Below, in pieces: positions 1-7,535 of a stretch of 32,406 nt of DNA; positions within the stretch are counted from its first letter, which is position 1, and every line of letters begins with the position of its first letter. The stretch is from contig CAJFNK010000009.1 of assembly GCA_904394685.1 (NCBI GenBank), positions 1 through 32,406 of the forward strand, written 5' to 3'. The stretch comes from Candidatus Heritagella gallinarum (lineage in GTDB: Bacteria > Bacillota > Clostridia > Oscillospirales > Acutalibacteraceae). The notes beneath the pieces are model-generated. The model did not search any database and was not told where the DNA came from. It saw nothing but the letters and a program-made list of their open reading frames with translations. Both the position numbers and the translations under genes were made by a program.

Positions 1-33
1 AAAAGATGGCCCCTGCCAAAGCAGAGACCATCT
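1..33 (-). terminator. Terminator-like hairpin inside the left IS end
   Basis: On the minus strand positions 33-21 and 16-4 form a 13-bp stem (AGATGG...CCATCT, with two G-U pairs in RNA) around a four-base loop, followed by a run of T that reaches the window edge. It would stop transcription entering the insertion element from the host side. The same hairpin is present at the right end. Confidence 0.5.
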
Positions 34-86
34 CCAACAAAATATTCTTTTGTTTTTTCACTGTCTACTTGACAGGGGGCACCTCA
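1..86 (-). mobile_element. End of an IS3-type insertion sequence, extending off the left edge
   Basis: Positions 3-86 are an exact reverse complement of 32323-32406. Read on the minus strand the sequence begins TGAGGTGCCCCCTGTCAAGT and continues into TAGACAG, which has the TG...CCCC...AAGTnAGACA shape of IS3-family terminal inverted repeats (family knowledge, from memory). The element body would lie to the left of position 1, so no transposase is visible. The boundary with host DNA is placed at 86/87 because the two copies diverge there. A short internal palindrome (CTGTC/GACAG) lies within 61-75. The IS3 assignment is an inference from the end sequence alone. Confidence 0.6.
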
Positions 87-123
87 CTCGGCCGGTAAAG
101 GGCGGGGATTTCAATTTGTGATG

Positions 124-297
124 TTAGTCCAAGATAGAGTAGGAGAGGTTTTCCCACAACAGACGGGTGCCTTCTCCGGTTTCTTCGGGCATAAGCGCCC
201 TTGCTACCAGAATGGTATCTTCTTCTTGGATATCGGTGCGCTGCAAAACCGCATAATCACCGTCGATTCGGACGACAAGATAGGTATAGGGTCCCAT
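124..297 (-). CDS. Small DUF3006-like protein, 57 residues
   Basis: A complete 57-residue reading frame runs from ATG at 297 to TAA at 124. The start is supported by AAAGGAG about 7 bases upstream, lying in the 22-base gap after the stop of the HTH gene, so the two genes are probably one minus-strand unit. The protein begins MGPYTYLVVRIDGDYAVLQR and continues with an acidic stretch, then a VARALMPEE segment. That layout (R-x-D/E-G-D-x-A-V-L, then a ...LLPE-like segment) resembles DUF3006-type small beta-rich domains of unknown function; the match is from memory and tentative. It ends 37 bases before the IS junction and appears intact. Confidence 0.65.
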   Translation of the reverse strand: MGPYTYLVVRIDGDYAVLQRTDIQEEDTILVARALMPEETGEGTRLLWENLSYSILD

Positions 298-318
298 AAA
301 CAAACTCCTTTCTATCGA

Positions 319-1770
319 TCAGGCAGAACAGAATTCTTCTAACCGTTTTTTCAAAAGCTCCAAGGATTCTTCACGGGAATAGATCAACCCCGTTTGCTGG
401 AGGTATTCCATAAAGTCGCAGATCGAATATACAATACTCTTTTCACGCAGGATAACCAGCATGGGGCCTCTTACCGGATGAATACAGGAGCAGGAGAGGC
501 GCTGATCGTCAGAAATCATCAGCGAGATCCGGCGGGAAATACGGAATTTTTTGCTCCGCAGCAGGAACGGGAAATAGTTTCCACGCTGGGCGCAAATGAG
601 CATCCTTCGCAGTAATTCGGCCCTAAACGCTTTTGGCAAAGGCGTATACATTTCTTCGGGAAGTTCGGTGATACGCCCTGTTGCAAGAAAATAATCCAGC
701 CCTTCCAGTGTGAAAAAAGACGTGTTCTTGCGCTCTTTTTTATCCAGCAGGGAAATCTGCTGCTGACGGGAAGAAAAGAAGGAAAGAACCTGCTCCCGGT
801 TGGGAATATCCCGGTTCAGTTGCTTTTCTACCATGTCCATGGTGAAGAAAAAGCCCCAGCAGGGTTCATAATCCAGCATATACGACATACTGTCCTGAAG
901 CGAGAGCCATTGATTGGAGTTCCAGAATTGTGCCGAGTTTTCTTCCTGTACTTCAAAGAGGGGGAGGGATTCCTCCCGAATTTCGTCGAAAATTCGCTGA
1001 TAAAGTGCGACAGACTCCGGGGTGTGATAGAGCATGGCCTTTTCTCCATCCTGTGATAGGGCCATCACGCCCCGTTGCCCCAGAATAAACCATGGCATCA
1101 CCGAGGTATGGGTGGCATGAGAGCTGATGGAGTCATAATAGAACCAGCCGCTATATTGGCAGGGGCTGAACAAAAAGGGCAAAAGCGATTTCATACATTG
1201 CAGATTATATTTGTTCTCTTTCTGATATTGCAGTTCGTTATCAAAGCATACGATATGTTCAACTCGCAGAGAACTCATCATCCGGCAGTTGGAACCGAAT
1301 ACTCTGGCAGCTTCGCAATCCGGCTGGATGACCGCAAAGAGGGACGGGGAAGGGAGGGAGGATTCATTTTGCAGGAACAGCTGCAAGGCGTCGATTACCG
1401 CTGTTTTCCCCTGCAAGGGCAGTACATCCGGAAAAGAGGCAGCAGTCGGAGCAGGGTTTCGGGTATAGGGAAGCTGGGCGAAATGGCTTTCTACATCTTC
1501 AATCAGACGTTTTACCATCACCCGGCGGTAATAAATTGCTTCTCCCATTTTGGAAACGGAATAGGATTCCTTCAATATCCGGCGTTCCGCCGGGGTCAGC
1601 ATCAGGGCGCTCGAAAGGCTTTCCAGAACAGCCGGATCACTGGGAATCCGTTCGCCGCTGAGCATTTTCTGGATAAAGCTTCGGTCTACCCCGCTGAGCT
1701 TTGACAGGACCGCAATCTTAATATTGGCGTTTGTAACAAAGCTTTGGAGTTTTTCTGAAAAAACAGACAT
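319..1770 (-). CDS. XRE-type helix-turn-helix protein of 483 residues
   Basis: The first 60 residues form a helix-turn-helix of the XRE/Cro type: a helix (SVFSEKLQSFVTNANIK), then IAVLSKLSGVDRSFIQKMLS with the usual recognition-helix pattern, then SDPAVLESLSSAL. The remaining 420 residues match no domain I can name; they contain several aromatic-rich segments and no transmembrane segment. I chose ATG at 1770 over a TTG at 1809 because AAAAGGA lies 9 bases upstream of it. The gene faces away from the yhfC-like gene across a shared promoter region and is followed by the DUF3006-like gene. It is probably a transcriptional regulator acting on its own region, but ligand and targets cannot be read from the sequence. 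Confidence 0.8.
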   Translation of the reverse strand: MSVFSEKLQSFVTNANIKIAVLSKLSGVDRSFIQKMLSGERIPSDPAVLESLSSALMLTPAERRILKESYSVSKMGEAIYYRRVMVKRLIEDVESHFAQLPYTRNPAPTAASFPDVLPLQGKTAVIDALQLFLQNESSLPSPSLFAVIQPDCEAARVFGSNCRMMSSLRVEHIVCFDNELQYQKENKYNLQCMKSLLPFLFSPCQYSGWFYYDSISSHATHTSVMPWFILGQRGVMALSQDGEKAMLYHTPESVALYQRIFDEIREESLPLFEVQEENSAQFWNSNQWLSLQDSMSYMLDYEPCWGFFFTMDMVEKQLNRDIPNREQVLSFFSSRQQQISLLDKKERKNTSFFTLEGLDYFLATGRITELPEEMYTPLPKAFRAELLRRMLICAQRGNYFPFLLRSKKFRISRRISLMISDDQRLSCSCIHPVRGPMLVILREKSIVYSICDFMEYLQQTGLIYSREESLELLKKRLEEFCSA

Positions 1771-1846
1771 CGAGCCACATCCTTTTCGCTGTGATGAAAT
1801 CTGTGTCAATACCTTGTATTTCTATTTATCGGTTGTGAACATTCCT

Positions 1847-1875
1847 ATTATAACAAAAAATTTGCTGTGAATAAA
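1847..1875 (-). promoter_or_regulatory. Putative promoter of the HTH gene
   Basis: A perfect TATAAT lies at 1852-1847 on the minus strand. The -35 region 17 bases upstream (1875-1870) reads TTTATT, a weak match. Transcription would start near 1840, giving a leader of about 70 bases before the ATG at 1770. Confidence 0.4.
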
Positions 1876-1903
1876 GAGAAGCGCTAAAAAAAATCAAAGT
1901 GGA

Positions 1904-1934
1904 TTCGACAAAGTCGAACAGAGTGTGCTATAAT
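1904..1934 (+). promoter_or_regulatory. Promoter of the yhfC-like gene with a palindromic operator
   Basis: A perfect TATAAT sits at 1929-1934. Just upstream, at 1904-1918, is the exact palindrome TTCGAC-AAA-GTCGAA, covering the place where a -35 box would be. Its left arm read on the minus strand is TTTGTCGAA, which contains the Spo0A-box core TGTCGAA. No good -35 exists, as expected of an activated promoter. Binding by Spo0A or by the divergently encoded HTH protein is inference. Confidence 0.55.
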
Positions 1935-1985
1935 AAACAACACCCCGTCTGATTTATGGGGAAAGCCATTGGGAGGAATGAATTT

Positions 1986-2798
1986 ATGGTATCATCAGCT
2001 TCTATTATGGGAATGACTCTTACGATGATTATTTGTTTTGCCGTACCGATTACAACAATGGCGGTTCTCAAAATCCGCAAACATGCCCAGATTTTTCTAT
2101 TTCTGGTTGGAATCAGCATGCACCTATTTTTTGTGATGCTGTTGGAACAGCTGCTGCTCAATCTGACGGTTTCGGCGTTTCCAGCGATGAATGCGGTGGG
2201 ATACTCGATTTTGTCTGCTATCACAGCAGGTGTTTTTGAAATTTTGGAATTTGCTCTGATCTCCAAAGTGCTGCGTGATACCCTGGACCGTGGTTCACGG
2301 GCGCTGATGTTCGGGTTGGGACATGCAACCTCTAATGCGCTCCTTTCTTCTGGACTGACAAGTCTTACTTATTATACGATTGCCATGCTGGTCAGTACCG
2401 AAGGGGCCGAGACCCTGACTAAGGGACTCTCTGGAGAGGAACTGGAGGCTATGAATCAGATGATCCAAACCGTTACCGGAGACTTTTTGCCGTTTTACCT
2501 GAGCGGAGTGGAGCAGCTCCTGCTGATGGCTATGTATGGCTGTGTGGCGGTGCTGGTATGGATGGCGATTTCGAGCCGCCTGCCCATCAAATGGGCCGGG
2601 ATTGCTGCTGTGATGCTGGCGGCTCAGCGCCTTTTGCTGGATCTGGGCAACACCGGAGCCATTCCCATGGAATGGCTGGCCGACCTGTTGGCAGCTGCTG
2701 TAACAGCCGCCGCAATTGTGGTGACCCGCCAGATTTATCAGAAGATCGAAGGCAACACCCGCCACGAGGAGCGTCTGTCTGTGCGACGCCTTCGCTAA
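1986..2798 (+). CDS. yhfC: YhfC-like intramembrane protease, 270 residues
   Basis: This is a polytopic membrane protein with roughly seven hydrophobic segments. The middle carries FEILEF (E85 and E88) followed by SRALMFGLGHATSNALL with H113, which matches the E...GxGH layout of the YhfC family (PF10086, glutamic-type intramembrane proteases related to CPBP/Rce1 enzymes). Substrates of the family are largely unknown. Start ATG 1986 is chosen over 1956 because GGGAGGA precedes it with about 8 bases. The C-terminal tail after residue 250 is charged (HEERLSVRRLR) and probably cytosolic. The gene stands alone between a possibly Spo0A-controlled promoter and the separate miaB promoter. Confidence 0.8.
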   Translation: MVSSASIMGMTLTMIICFAVPITTMAVLKIRKHAQIFLFLVGISMHLFFVMLLEQLLLNLTVSAFPAMNAVGYSILSAITAGVFEILEFALISKVLRDTLDRGSRALMFGLGHATSNALLSSGLTSLTYYTIAMLVSTEGAETLTKGLSGEELEAMNQMIQTVTGDFLPFYLSGVEQLLLMAMYGCVAVLVWMAISSRLPIKWAGIAAVMLAAQRLLLDLGNTGAIPMEWLADLLAAAVTAAAIVVTRQIYQKIEGNTRHEERLSVRRLR

Positions 2799-2805
2799 GC
2801 CGATA

Positions 2806-2838
2806 TTTCTTGAAGAAACGGTCTGGGTGTGGTATACT
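2806..2838 (+). promoter_or_regulatory. Promoter of miaB
   Basis: TTGAAG at 2810-2815 and TATACT at 2833-2838 are separated by exactly 17 bases, a good sigma-A promoter. A perfect 13-base palindrome TTTCTT-G-AAGAAA (2806-2818) covers the -35 box and could be an operator. It starts 8 bases after the stop of the yhfC-like gene, so miaB begins a new transcription unit. Confidence 0.7.
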
Positions 2839-2898
2839 ATAACGAACCGCCTTTTTGGGCGACTGATTAAATAACCAATGCGCAAGGAGGCGGATGGT

Positions 2899-4311
2899 TT
2901 GACAGGACAACCTCAGTGGGACCGGCAGGAGCAGGCTCGCTTTATGTCGGATGTAGCACAGATTATGCAGGTGCGTGCCCGTGGTGAGATGCCGCTGGCG
3001 TTGGTTCGCACCTATGGCTGCCAGCAGAATGTGGCAGACGGAGAAAAGATCAAGGGTATGCTGGAGCAGATGGGCTTTGGCTTTACCGATAAAGAGGAAG
3101 AAGCCGATTTTATCCTGTTTAATACCTGTGCGGTTCGGGAACACGCCGAAGACCGCATTTATGGCAATGTAGGGGCGCTGAAAAATATCAAACGGCGCAA
3201 TCCCTCCCTGATTATCGCTCTGTGTGGCTGTATGATGGAACAGGAGCATGTGGCAGAGCGTATTCGCAAGAGTTTCCCTTTTGTCAATCTGGTTTTTGGA
3301 ACTCATGTGATTCATCGTTTTCCTCAGATGCTTCGGGAAGTGCTGATTGAGAGCCACCGGGTATTTGAGCGTGGAGATGACAGCGAGGACAAGACCATTA
3401 TCGAAGGCTTGCCCATCCACCGGGACGGAAACTTTCGTGCCTGGCTTACCGTGATGTATGGCTGTGATAATTTCTGCTCGTATTGCGTAGTGCCCTATGT
3501 TCGGGGCCGGGAGCGCAGCCGGGAACCGGAAGCTATTGAAAAGGAATTTCGGGAGCTGGTGGCGGCTGGATATAAAGAAATCACCCTGTTGGGGCAGAAT
3601 GTCAATTCCTATGGGAAAGGGCTGGAACACCCCATTTCCTTTGCGGAGTTGCTTCGTCGGCTGGACGCCGTAGAGGGGGATTACCGTATCCGGTTTATGA
3701 CCTCTCACCCCAAAGATGCCACCCATGAGATGATTGACGTGATTGCACAGAGCCGCCATATCTCCCATCATCTGCACCTGCCCTTCCAGTCCGGAAACGA
3801 CCGGGTGCTGCGGGAGATGAACCGCCGCTATGACCGTGCCAAATATCTGGATTTGATCTCCTATTGCAAGGAGAAAATCCCGGATGTTTCGCTTACTTCG
3901 GATATTATCGTAGGCTTCCCCGGCGAAACGTATGAGGAGTTTCTGGATACCGTGTCGCTGGTAAAAGAAGTAGGCTTTACCTCTCTGTTTACCTTTATCT
4001 ATTCTCCCAGAGTGGGAACTGTGGCGGCAAAAATGCCCGACCCGATTTCCTATGAGGAGAAATCCCGGTGGTTTACTGAACTGCTAAAGGTACAGGAAGA
4101 AATTGCCGCCCGCCGCTGCGCCGCCATGGTTGGCAACCGGGAGCGGGTACTGGTGGAAGAAGTCAACCCCAAAACCGGGCTTCTTTCCGGCAGAACCGAC
4201 GGCAGTATTATCGTGGAGTTCCCTGGCGACCTTTCATTGATTGGAAAGTATGTACAGGTGGAAGTCACGGCTGCACGAAACTGGATTCTTCGGGGAGAAT
4301 TGATTCCCTGA
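2899..4311 (+). CDS. miaB: tRNA-2-methylthio-N6-dimethylallyladenosine synthase MiaB
   Basis: Radical SAM methylthiotransferase that converts i6A37 to ms2i6A37 in tRNAs reading UNN codons. The N-terminal methylthiotransferase domain has the three cluster cysteines C41 (TYGCQQN), C77 (FNTCAVRE) and C111 (CGCMMEQ). The radical SAM motif CDNFCSYC gives C189, C193 and C196. The C-terminal 65 residues are a TRAM RNA-binding domain. Length 470 is usual for the Firmicute form, with its extra N-terminal 30 residues. The start is most likely TTG at 2899, 8 bases after AAGGAGG; an upstream ATG at 2878 would place the ribosome site inside the gene. The substrate-making enzyme MiaA is encoded further down the window at 10244. 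Confidence 0.95.
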   Translation: MTGQPQWDRQEQARFMSDVAQIMQVRARGEMPLALVRTYGCQQNVADGEKIKGMLEQMGFGFTDKEEEADFILFNTCAVREHAEDRIYGNVGALKNIKRRNPSLIIALCGCMMEQEHVAERIRKSFPFVNLVFGTHVIHRFPQMLREVLIESHRVFERGDDSEDKTIIEGLPIHRDGNFRAWLTVMYGCDNFCSYCVVPYVRGRERSREPEAIEKEFRELVAAGYKEITLLGQNVNSYGKGLEHPISFAELLRRLDAVEGDYRIRFMTSHPKDATHEMIDVIAQSRHISHHLHLPFQSGNDRVLREMNRRYDRAKYLDLISYCKEKIPDVSLTSDIIVGFPGETYEEFLDTVSLVKEVGFTSLFTFIYSPRVGTVAAKMPDPISYEEKSRWFTELLKVQEEIAARRCAAMVGNRERVLVEEVNPKTGLLSGRTDGSIIVEFPGDLSLIGKYVQVEVTAARNWILRGELIP

Positions 4312-4358
4312 TAGAAATAGAACCTAAATTATATAATAAATTATTGGAGGAACATTCA

Positions 4359-4763
4359 ATGAATATTATCGAGATGACAAGAGAACTGGGCAAAGCCATC
4401 CAGCAGGACGACCGCTATCTGAACATGCAGCTGGCCAGCCAGAACTGCGAGGATGACCAGCAGCTTCAGGATTTGATTGGCGACTTCAACCTCAAGCGTC
4501 TGGCAATCAACAACGAGGCTTCTGGCGAGAACGCCGACGAAGAAAAGCTCCGCACCCTGAACGAGGAGCTGCGCCATGTGTATGCTGAGATCATGAAGAA
4601 CCCCAACATGACTGCTTATAACGTGGCTCGTGAGGAAATGGATGGCCTGATGAAGCGTGTGACCGCTATCATCACTAAGTCTGTGGAGGGCGAGGACCCC
4701 GCAACTGCTGACTATGAGGAATCCTGCACGGGCAGCTGTGCCACCTGCGGCGGCTGCCACTAA
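4359..4763 (+). CDS. ricA: RicA (YmcA)/YlbF-family protein with Cys-rich tail
   Basis: This 134-residue helical protein of the Com_YlbF family (PF06133) has the family's long amphipathic helices with the central segment NPNMTAYNVAREEMDGLM. In Bacillus the family members RicA and RicF form, with RicT, an iron-sulfur complex that steers RNase Y and affects competence, biofilm and sporulation. The tail CTGSCATCGGCH gives four cysteines (C123, C127, C130, C133) fitted to bind a cluster. I prefer RicA over RicF because in Bacillus the gene after miaB and before mutS is ricA. ATG 4359 follows GGAGGAA at a good distance; a TTG at 4344 overlaps that site and is unlikely. Confidence 0.8.
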   Translation: MNIIEMTRELGKAIQQDDRYLNMQLASQNCEDDQQLQDLIGDFNLKRLAINNEASGENADEEKLRTLNEELRHVYAEIMKNPNMTAYNVAREEMDGLMKRVTAIITKSVEGEDPATADYEESCTGSCATCGGCH

Positions 4764-4784
4764 GCAAGCTAGAAAATAACTATG

Positions 4785-4854
4785 ACACGCCGGCTTCGGA
4801 GAGCTGGGGAGAAGGCTTCCTTCACCGGTTCCCTGGGGGCGGCGTGTGTTTTTT
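4785..4854 (+). terminator. Long stem-loop with T-run between ricA and mutS
   Basis: ACACGCCG (4785-4792) pairs exactly with CGGCGTGT (4840-4847), followed by a run of six T (4849-4854). The 47-base interior can fold further, so the structure may be branched. It fits a rho-independent terminator of the miaB-ricA unit. Only 30 bases remain before the mutS ATG at 4885, with no clear promoter in them, so partial read-through or attenuation is possible. Confidence 0.55.
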
Positions 4855-4884
4855 GAGATATCACAAAGATGGAGTGCGGAACTG

Positions 4885-7521
4885 ATGGCTGATCTTTCCC
4901 CTATGATGAAGCAATATTTTCAAATAAAGGAGCAAAATCCGGACACGATTTTGTTTTTCCGGTTGGGCGATTTTTATGAGATGTTCTTTGAGGACGCCAA
5001 AATCGCTTCCCGTGAGCTGGATCTCACCCTGACCGGGCGTGACTGTGGACAGGAGGAACGTGCCCCGATGTGCGGCGTTCCCTTTCACAGCTATGAGAAC
5101 TATCTGGCACGCTTGGTGGCAAAAGGATATAAAGTGGCGATTTGCGAGCAGATGGAAGACCCGGCAACCGCCAAAGGGCTGGTCAAGCGGGACATTATCC
5201 GGGTGGTAACGCCGGGCACCGTGTTGGAAAGCAGTATGCTGGATGAGGGGAAAAACAACTATCTGGCGTCTTTGTGGGTAGAAAACGGACAGGCCGGCGT
5301 ATGTTTTGCCGACGTTTCTACCGGCAGCCTGCAAGCCACCCTGCTCACCGATGCCGACCGTGAGCTGGAAAACATGGTTTGCAGCGAGTTTTCCCGCTTT
5401 TCTCCCCGTGAGATTCTGGTCAATCCCGGTGCGCTGGACATGAAAAGCCTGCCGGAGTTTATCCGGGAAAAACTTTCGGCTTCGCTGGAGTGCCTTTCGG
5501 AGGAGGAGTGCAGCGGGGAAAACTGCCGCAGCCGGGTGTTGGAACAGTTTGGTGTCAAAAACGAAAAGGAGCTTTCTGAATCGGGTCATCCGCTGATTGT
5601 CCGTGCGGTGGGACAGCTCCTCTATTATCTGCAAAAGACGCAGCGGGGCGGACTCGAACGCCTTGCCAAAGTGGAATACTATGAAAAAGGCCGCTTTATG
5701 CGACTGGATTTGAATACCTGCCGGAATCTGGAATTGACTGAAACCATGCGTAACAAAGAGAAAAGAGGATCTCTTTTGTGGGTGCTGGACAAAACCCGCA
5801 CCGCCATGGGAAAGCGCCAGCTTCGCAACTGGCTGGAACGCCCCCTGCTCAGCCCTGGTCTGATTACCCGGCGGCTCAATGCGGTGGAGGAGCTGGTGGA
5901 AAACGCCATGTTCCGGGATACCATCACAGAGCTTTTAAACGGGATGCAGGATTTGGAGCGCATCATGAGCCGCATTGTCTACGGCTCGGCAAACGGCCGG
6001 GAGCTGCGGGCGCTGTGGTCGGCTTTGTGCCGTCTGCCGGAGATCAAGGAGCAGCTTTCGAGCGCTTCTTCTGAGTTTTTGCAAAAGGTCTATCGCCAGA
6101 TCGACCCGATGGCGGATGTGTGCGATCTGATAGACAAGGCCATTGTGGAGGACCCGCCGTTTTCTATCCGGGAGGGCGGGATCATCCGTCCCGGCTATTT
6201 TGAGGAGCTCGACCAGCTTCGCAGCGATATGACCAACGGCAAGGGGCTGCTGGCCTCGGTGGAAGCAAGAGAGCGGGAGCGAACTGGAATCCCCAAGCTG
6301 AAAATCGGTTATAACCGGGTGTTTGGCTATTATCTGGAAATCACCAATTCCTATCGGGATCAGGTGCCGGAGGAATACATACGCAAGCAGACCCTTACCA
6401 ACTGCGAGCGGTATATTACCCCGGAGCTGAAAGATTTGGAAAACCGGATTCTGGGCGCCAGCGACCGTGCGGTGCAGATGGAAACCCGTCTTTTTGAGGA
6501 TGTTCGCAAGCAGATTGCCGCCGAAATGGGGCGTGTGCAGATGACAGCCCGTGCAATCGCTGCGTTGGATGTGATTGCTTCTTTCGCTCAGGTGTCGGCG
6601 CAGCGGGACTATATCCGCCCCACCGTTAACGTAAGCGGGCGGCTGTATCTGAAAGACAGCCGCCATCCGGTGGTGGAGGCGCTGCTCAAGGATGCACCTT
6701 TTGTCCCCAACGATGTGGAGCTGGATATGAACCAGAACCGGGTGGCGATCATCACCGGCCCCAATATGGCGGGAAAATCCACCTATATGCGCCAGATCGC
6801 ACTGATCGTCCTGATGGCGCAGATCGGCTGTTTTGTCCCGGCTTCTTCGGCGGAGATCGGCATTGTAGATGGTATTTATACCCGTGTGGGCGCTTCGGAC
6901 GACCTGGCCGCCGGACAGTCTACGTTTATGGTAGAGATGACCGAAGTGGCAGATATCCTGCGCCATGCCAGCGCCAACAGCCTGTTGGTGCTGGATGAAA
7001 TCGGGCGTGGAACCTCCACCTTTGACGGCATGAGTATTGCCCGTGCTGTGCTGGAGCATGTGGCCGACCCTAAACAGCTGGGGGCAAAAGCGCTGTTTGC
7101 CACCCATTACCACGAGCTGACCGAAATGGAAGAACAGCTGGAGGGCGTGAAAAATTACAGTATTGCCGTGAAAAAGCGTGGGGATGATATCACCTTTTTG
7201 CGGCGTATTGTGCGGGGCGGCGCTGATGACAGCTTTGGCGTAGAGGTTGCCAAGCTGGCGGGCGTACCGGACCGTATCGTGCGCCGGGCCCGTCAGATAC
7301 TAAAAGAACTGGAAGCCGGGGCACCGGTGCAGGTTTCCGGCAAAAAGCAGGCGGCAAAAGAAGAAGCGGCACAGATTCCGGCACAAATGATGATGCTCGA
7401 AACCAGCTCGCAGGGCGAGGTGCTTCGCCGTTTGCGGGAGCTGGATATCAATACGCTTACGCCGATTGAATGTATGAACCAGCTGTTTTCGCTGGTAAAA
7501 CTGGCAAAAGAGGAATCCTGA
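4885..7521 (+). CDS. mutS: DNA mismatch repair protein MutS
   Basis: MutS binds mismatches and small loops and starts repair with MutL. The N-terminal mismatch-binding domain carries the F-x-E motif (F30-Y31-E32 in LGDFYEMFF), which separates true MutS from MutS2. The C-terminal ATPase has Walker A GPNMAGKST (625-633), Walker B LLVLDEIGRG with D704 and E705, and the ATHYHEL signature. At 878 residues it is full length. The start is ATG 4885 with GGAG about 10 bases upstream; an upstream GTG at 4846 lies inside the terminator stem and is rejected. It is followed at 14 bases by the acetyltransferase gene and then mutL. Confidence 0.97.
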   Translation: MADLSPMMKQYFQIKEQNPDTILFFRLGDFYEMFFEDAKIASRELDLTLTGRDCGQEERAPMCGVPFHSYENYLARLVAKGYKVAICEQMEDPATAKGLVKRDIIRVVTPGTVLESSMLDEGKNNYLASLWVENGQAGVCFADVSTGSLQATLLTDADRELENMVCSEFSRFSPREILVNPGALDMKSLPEFIREKLSASLECLSEEECSGENCRSRVLEQFGVKNEKELSESGHPLIVRAVGQLLYYLQKTQRGGLERLAKVEYYEKGRFMRLDLNTCRNLELTETMRNKEKRGSLLWVLDKTRTAMGKRQLRNWLERPLLSPGLITRRLNAVEELVENAMFRDTITELLNGMQDLERIMSRIVYGSANGRELRALWSALCRLPEIKEQLSSASSEFLQKVYRQIDPMADVCDLIDKAIVEDPPFSIREGGIIRPGYFEELDQLRSDMTNGKGLLASVEARERERTGIPKLKIGYNRVFGYYLEITNSYRDQVPEEYIRKQTLTNCERYITPELKDLENRILGASDRAVQMETRLFEDVRKQIAAEMGRVQMTARAIAALDVIASFAQVSAQRDYIRPTVNVSGRLYLKDSRHPVVEALLKDAPFVPNDVELDMNQNRVAIITGPNMAGKSTYMRQIALIVLMAQIGCFVPASSAEIGIVDGIYTRVGASDDLAAGQSTFMVEMTEVADILRHASANSLLVLDEIGRGTSTFDGMSIARAVLEHVADPKQLGAKALFATHYHELTEMEEQLEGVKNYSIAVKKRGDDITFLRRIVRGGADDSFGVEVAKLAGVPDRIVRRARQILKELEAGAPVQVSGKKQAAKEEAAQIPAQMMMLETSSQGEVLRRLRELDINTLTPIECMNQLFSLVKLAKEES

Positions 7522-7535
7522 AAGGGGAAGCAGGT

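Noticed and set aside
1075-1704. Plus-strand frame of 209 residues opposite the HTH gene
   Set aside because: No start site signal or domain, and it lies wholly within the better supported minus-strand gene.
2587-3777. Long minus-strand frame of 396 residues opposite miaB
   Set aside because: It overlaps the fully convincing miaB and the end of yhfC, has no recognisable domain and no ribosome site; a shadow frame.
4332-4337. TATAAT before the ricA-like gene as a separate promoter
   Set aside because: No -35 box at 16-18 bases, and the start point would fall on the ribosome binding site.
5935-7113. Minus-strand frame of 392 residues opposite mutS
   Set aside because: His-rich composition typical of an antisense shadow; mutS motifs on the plus strand are complete.
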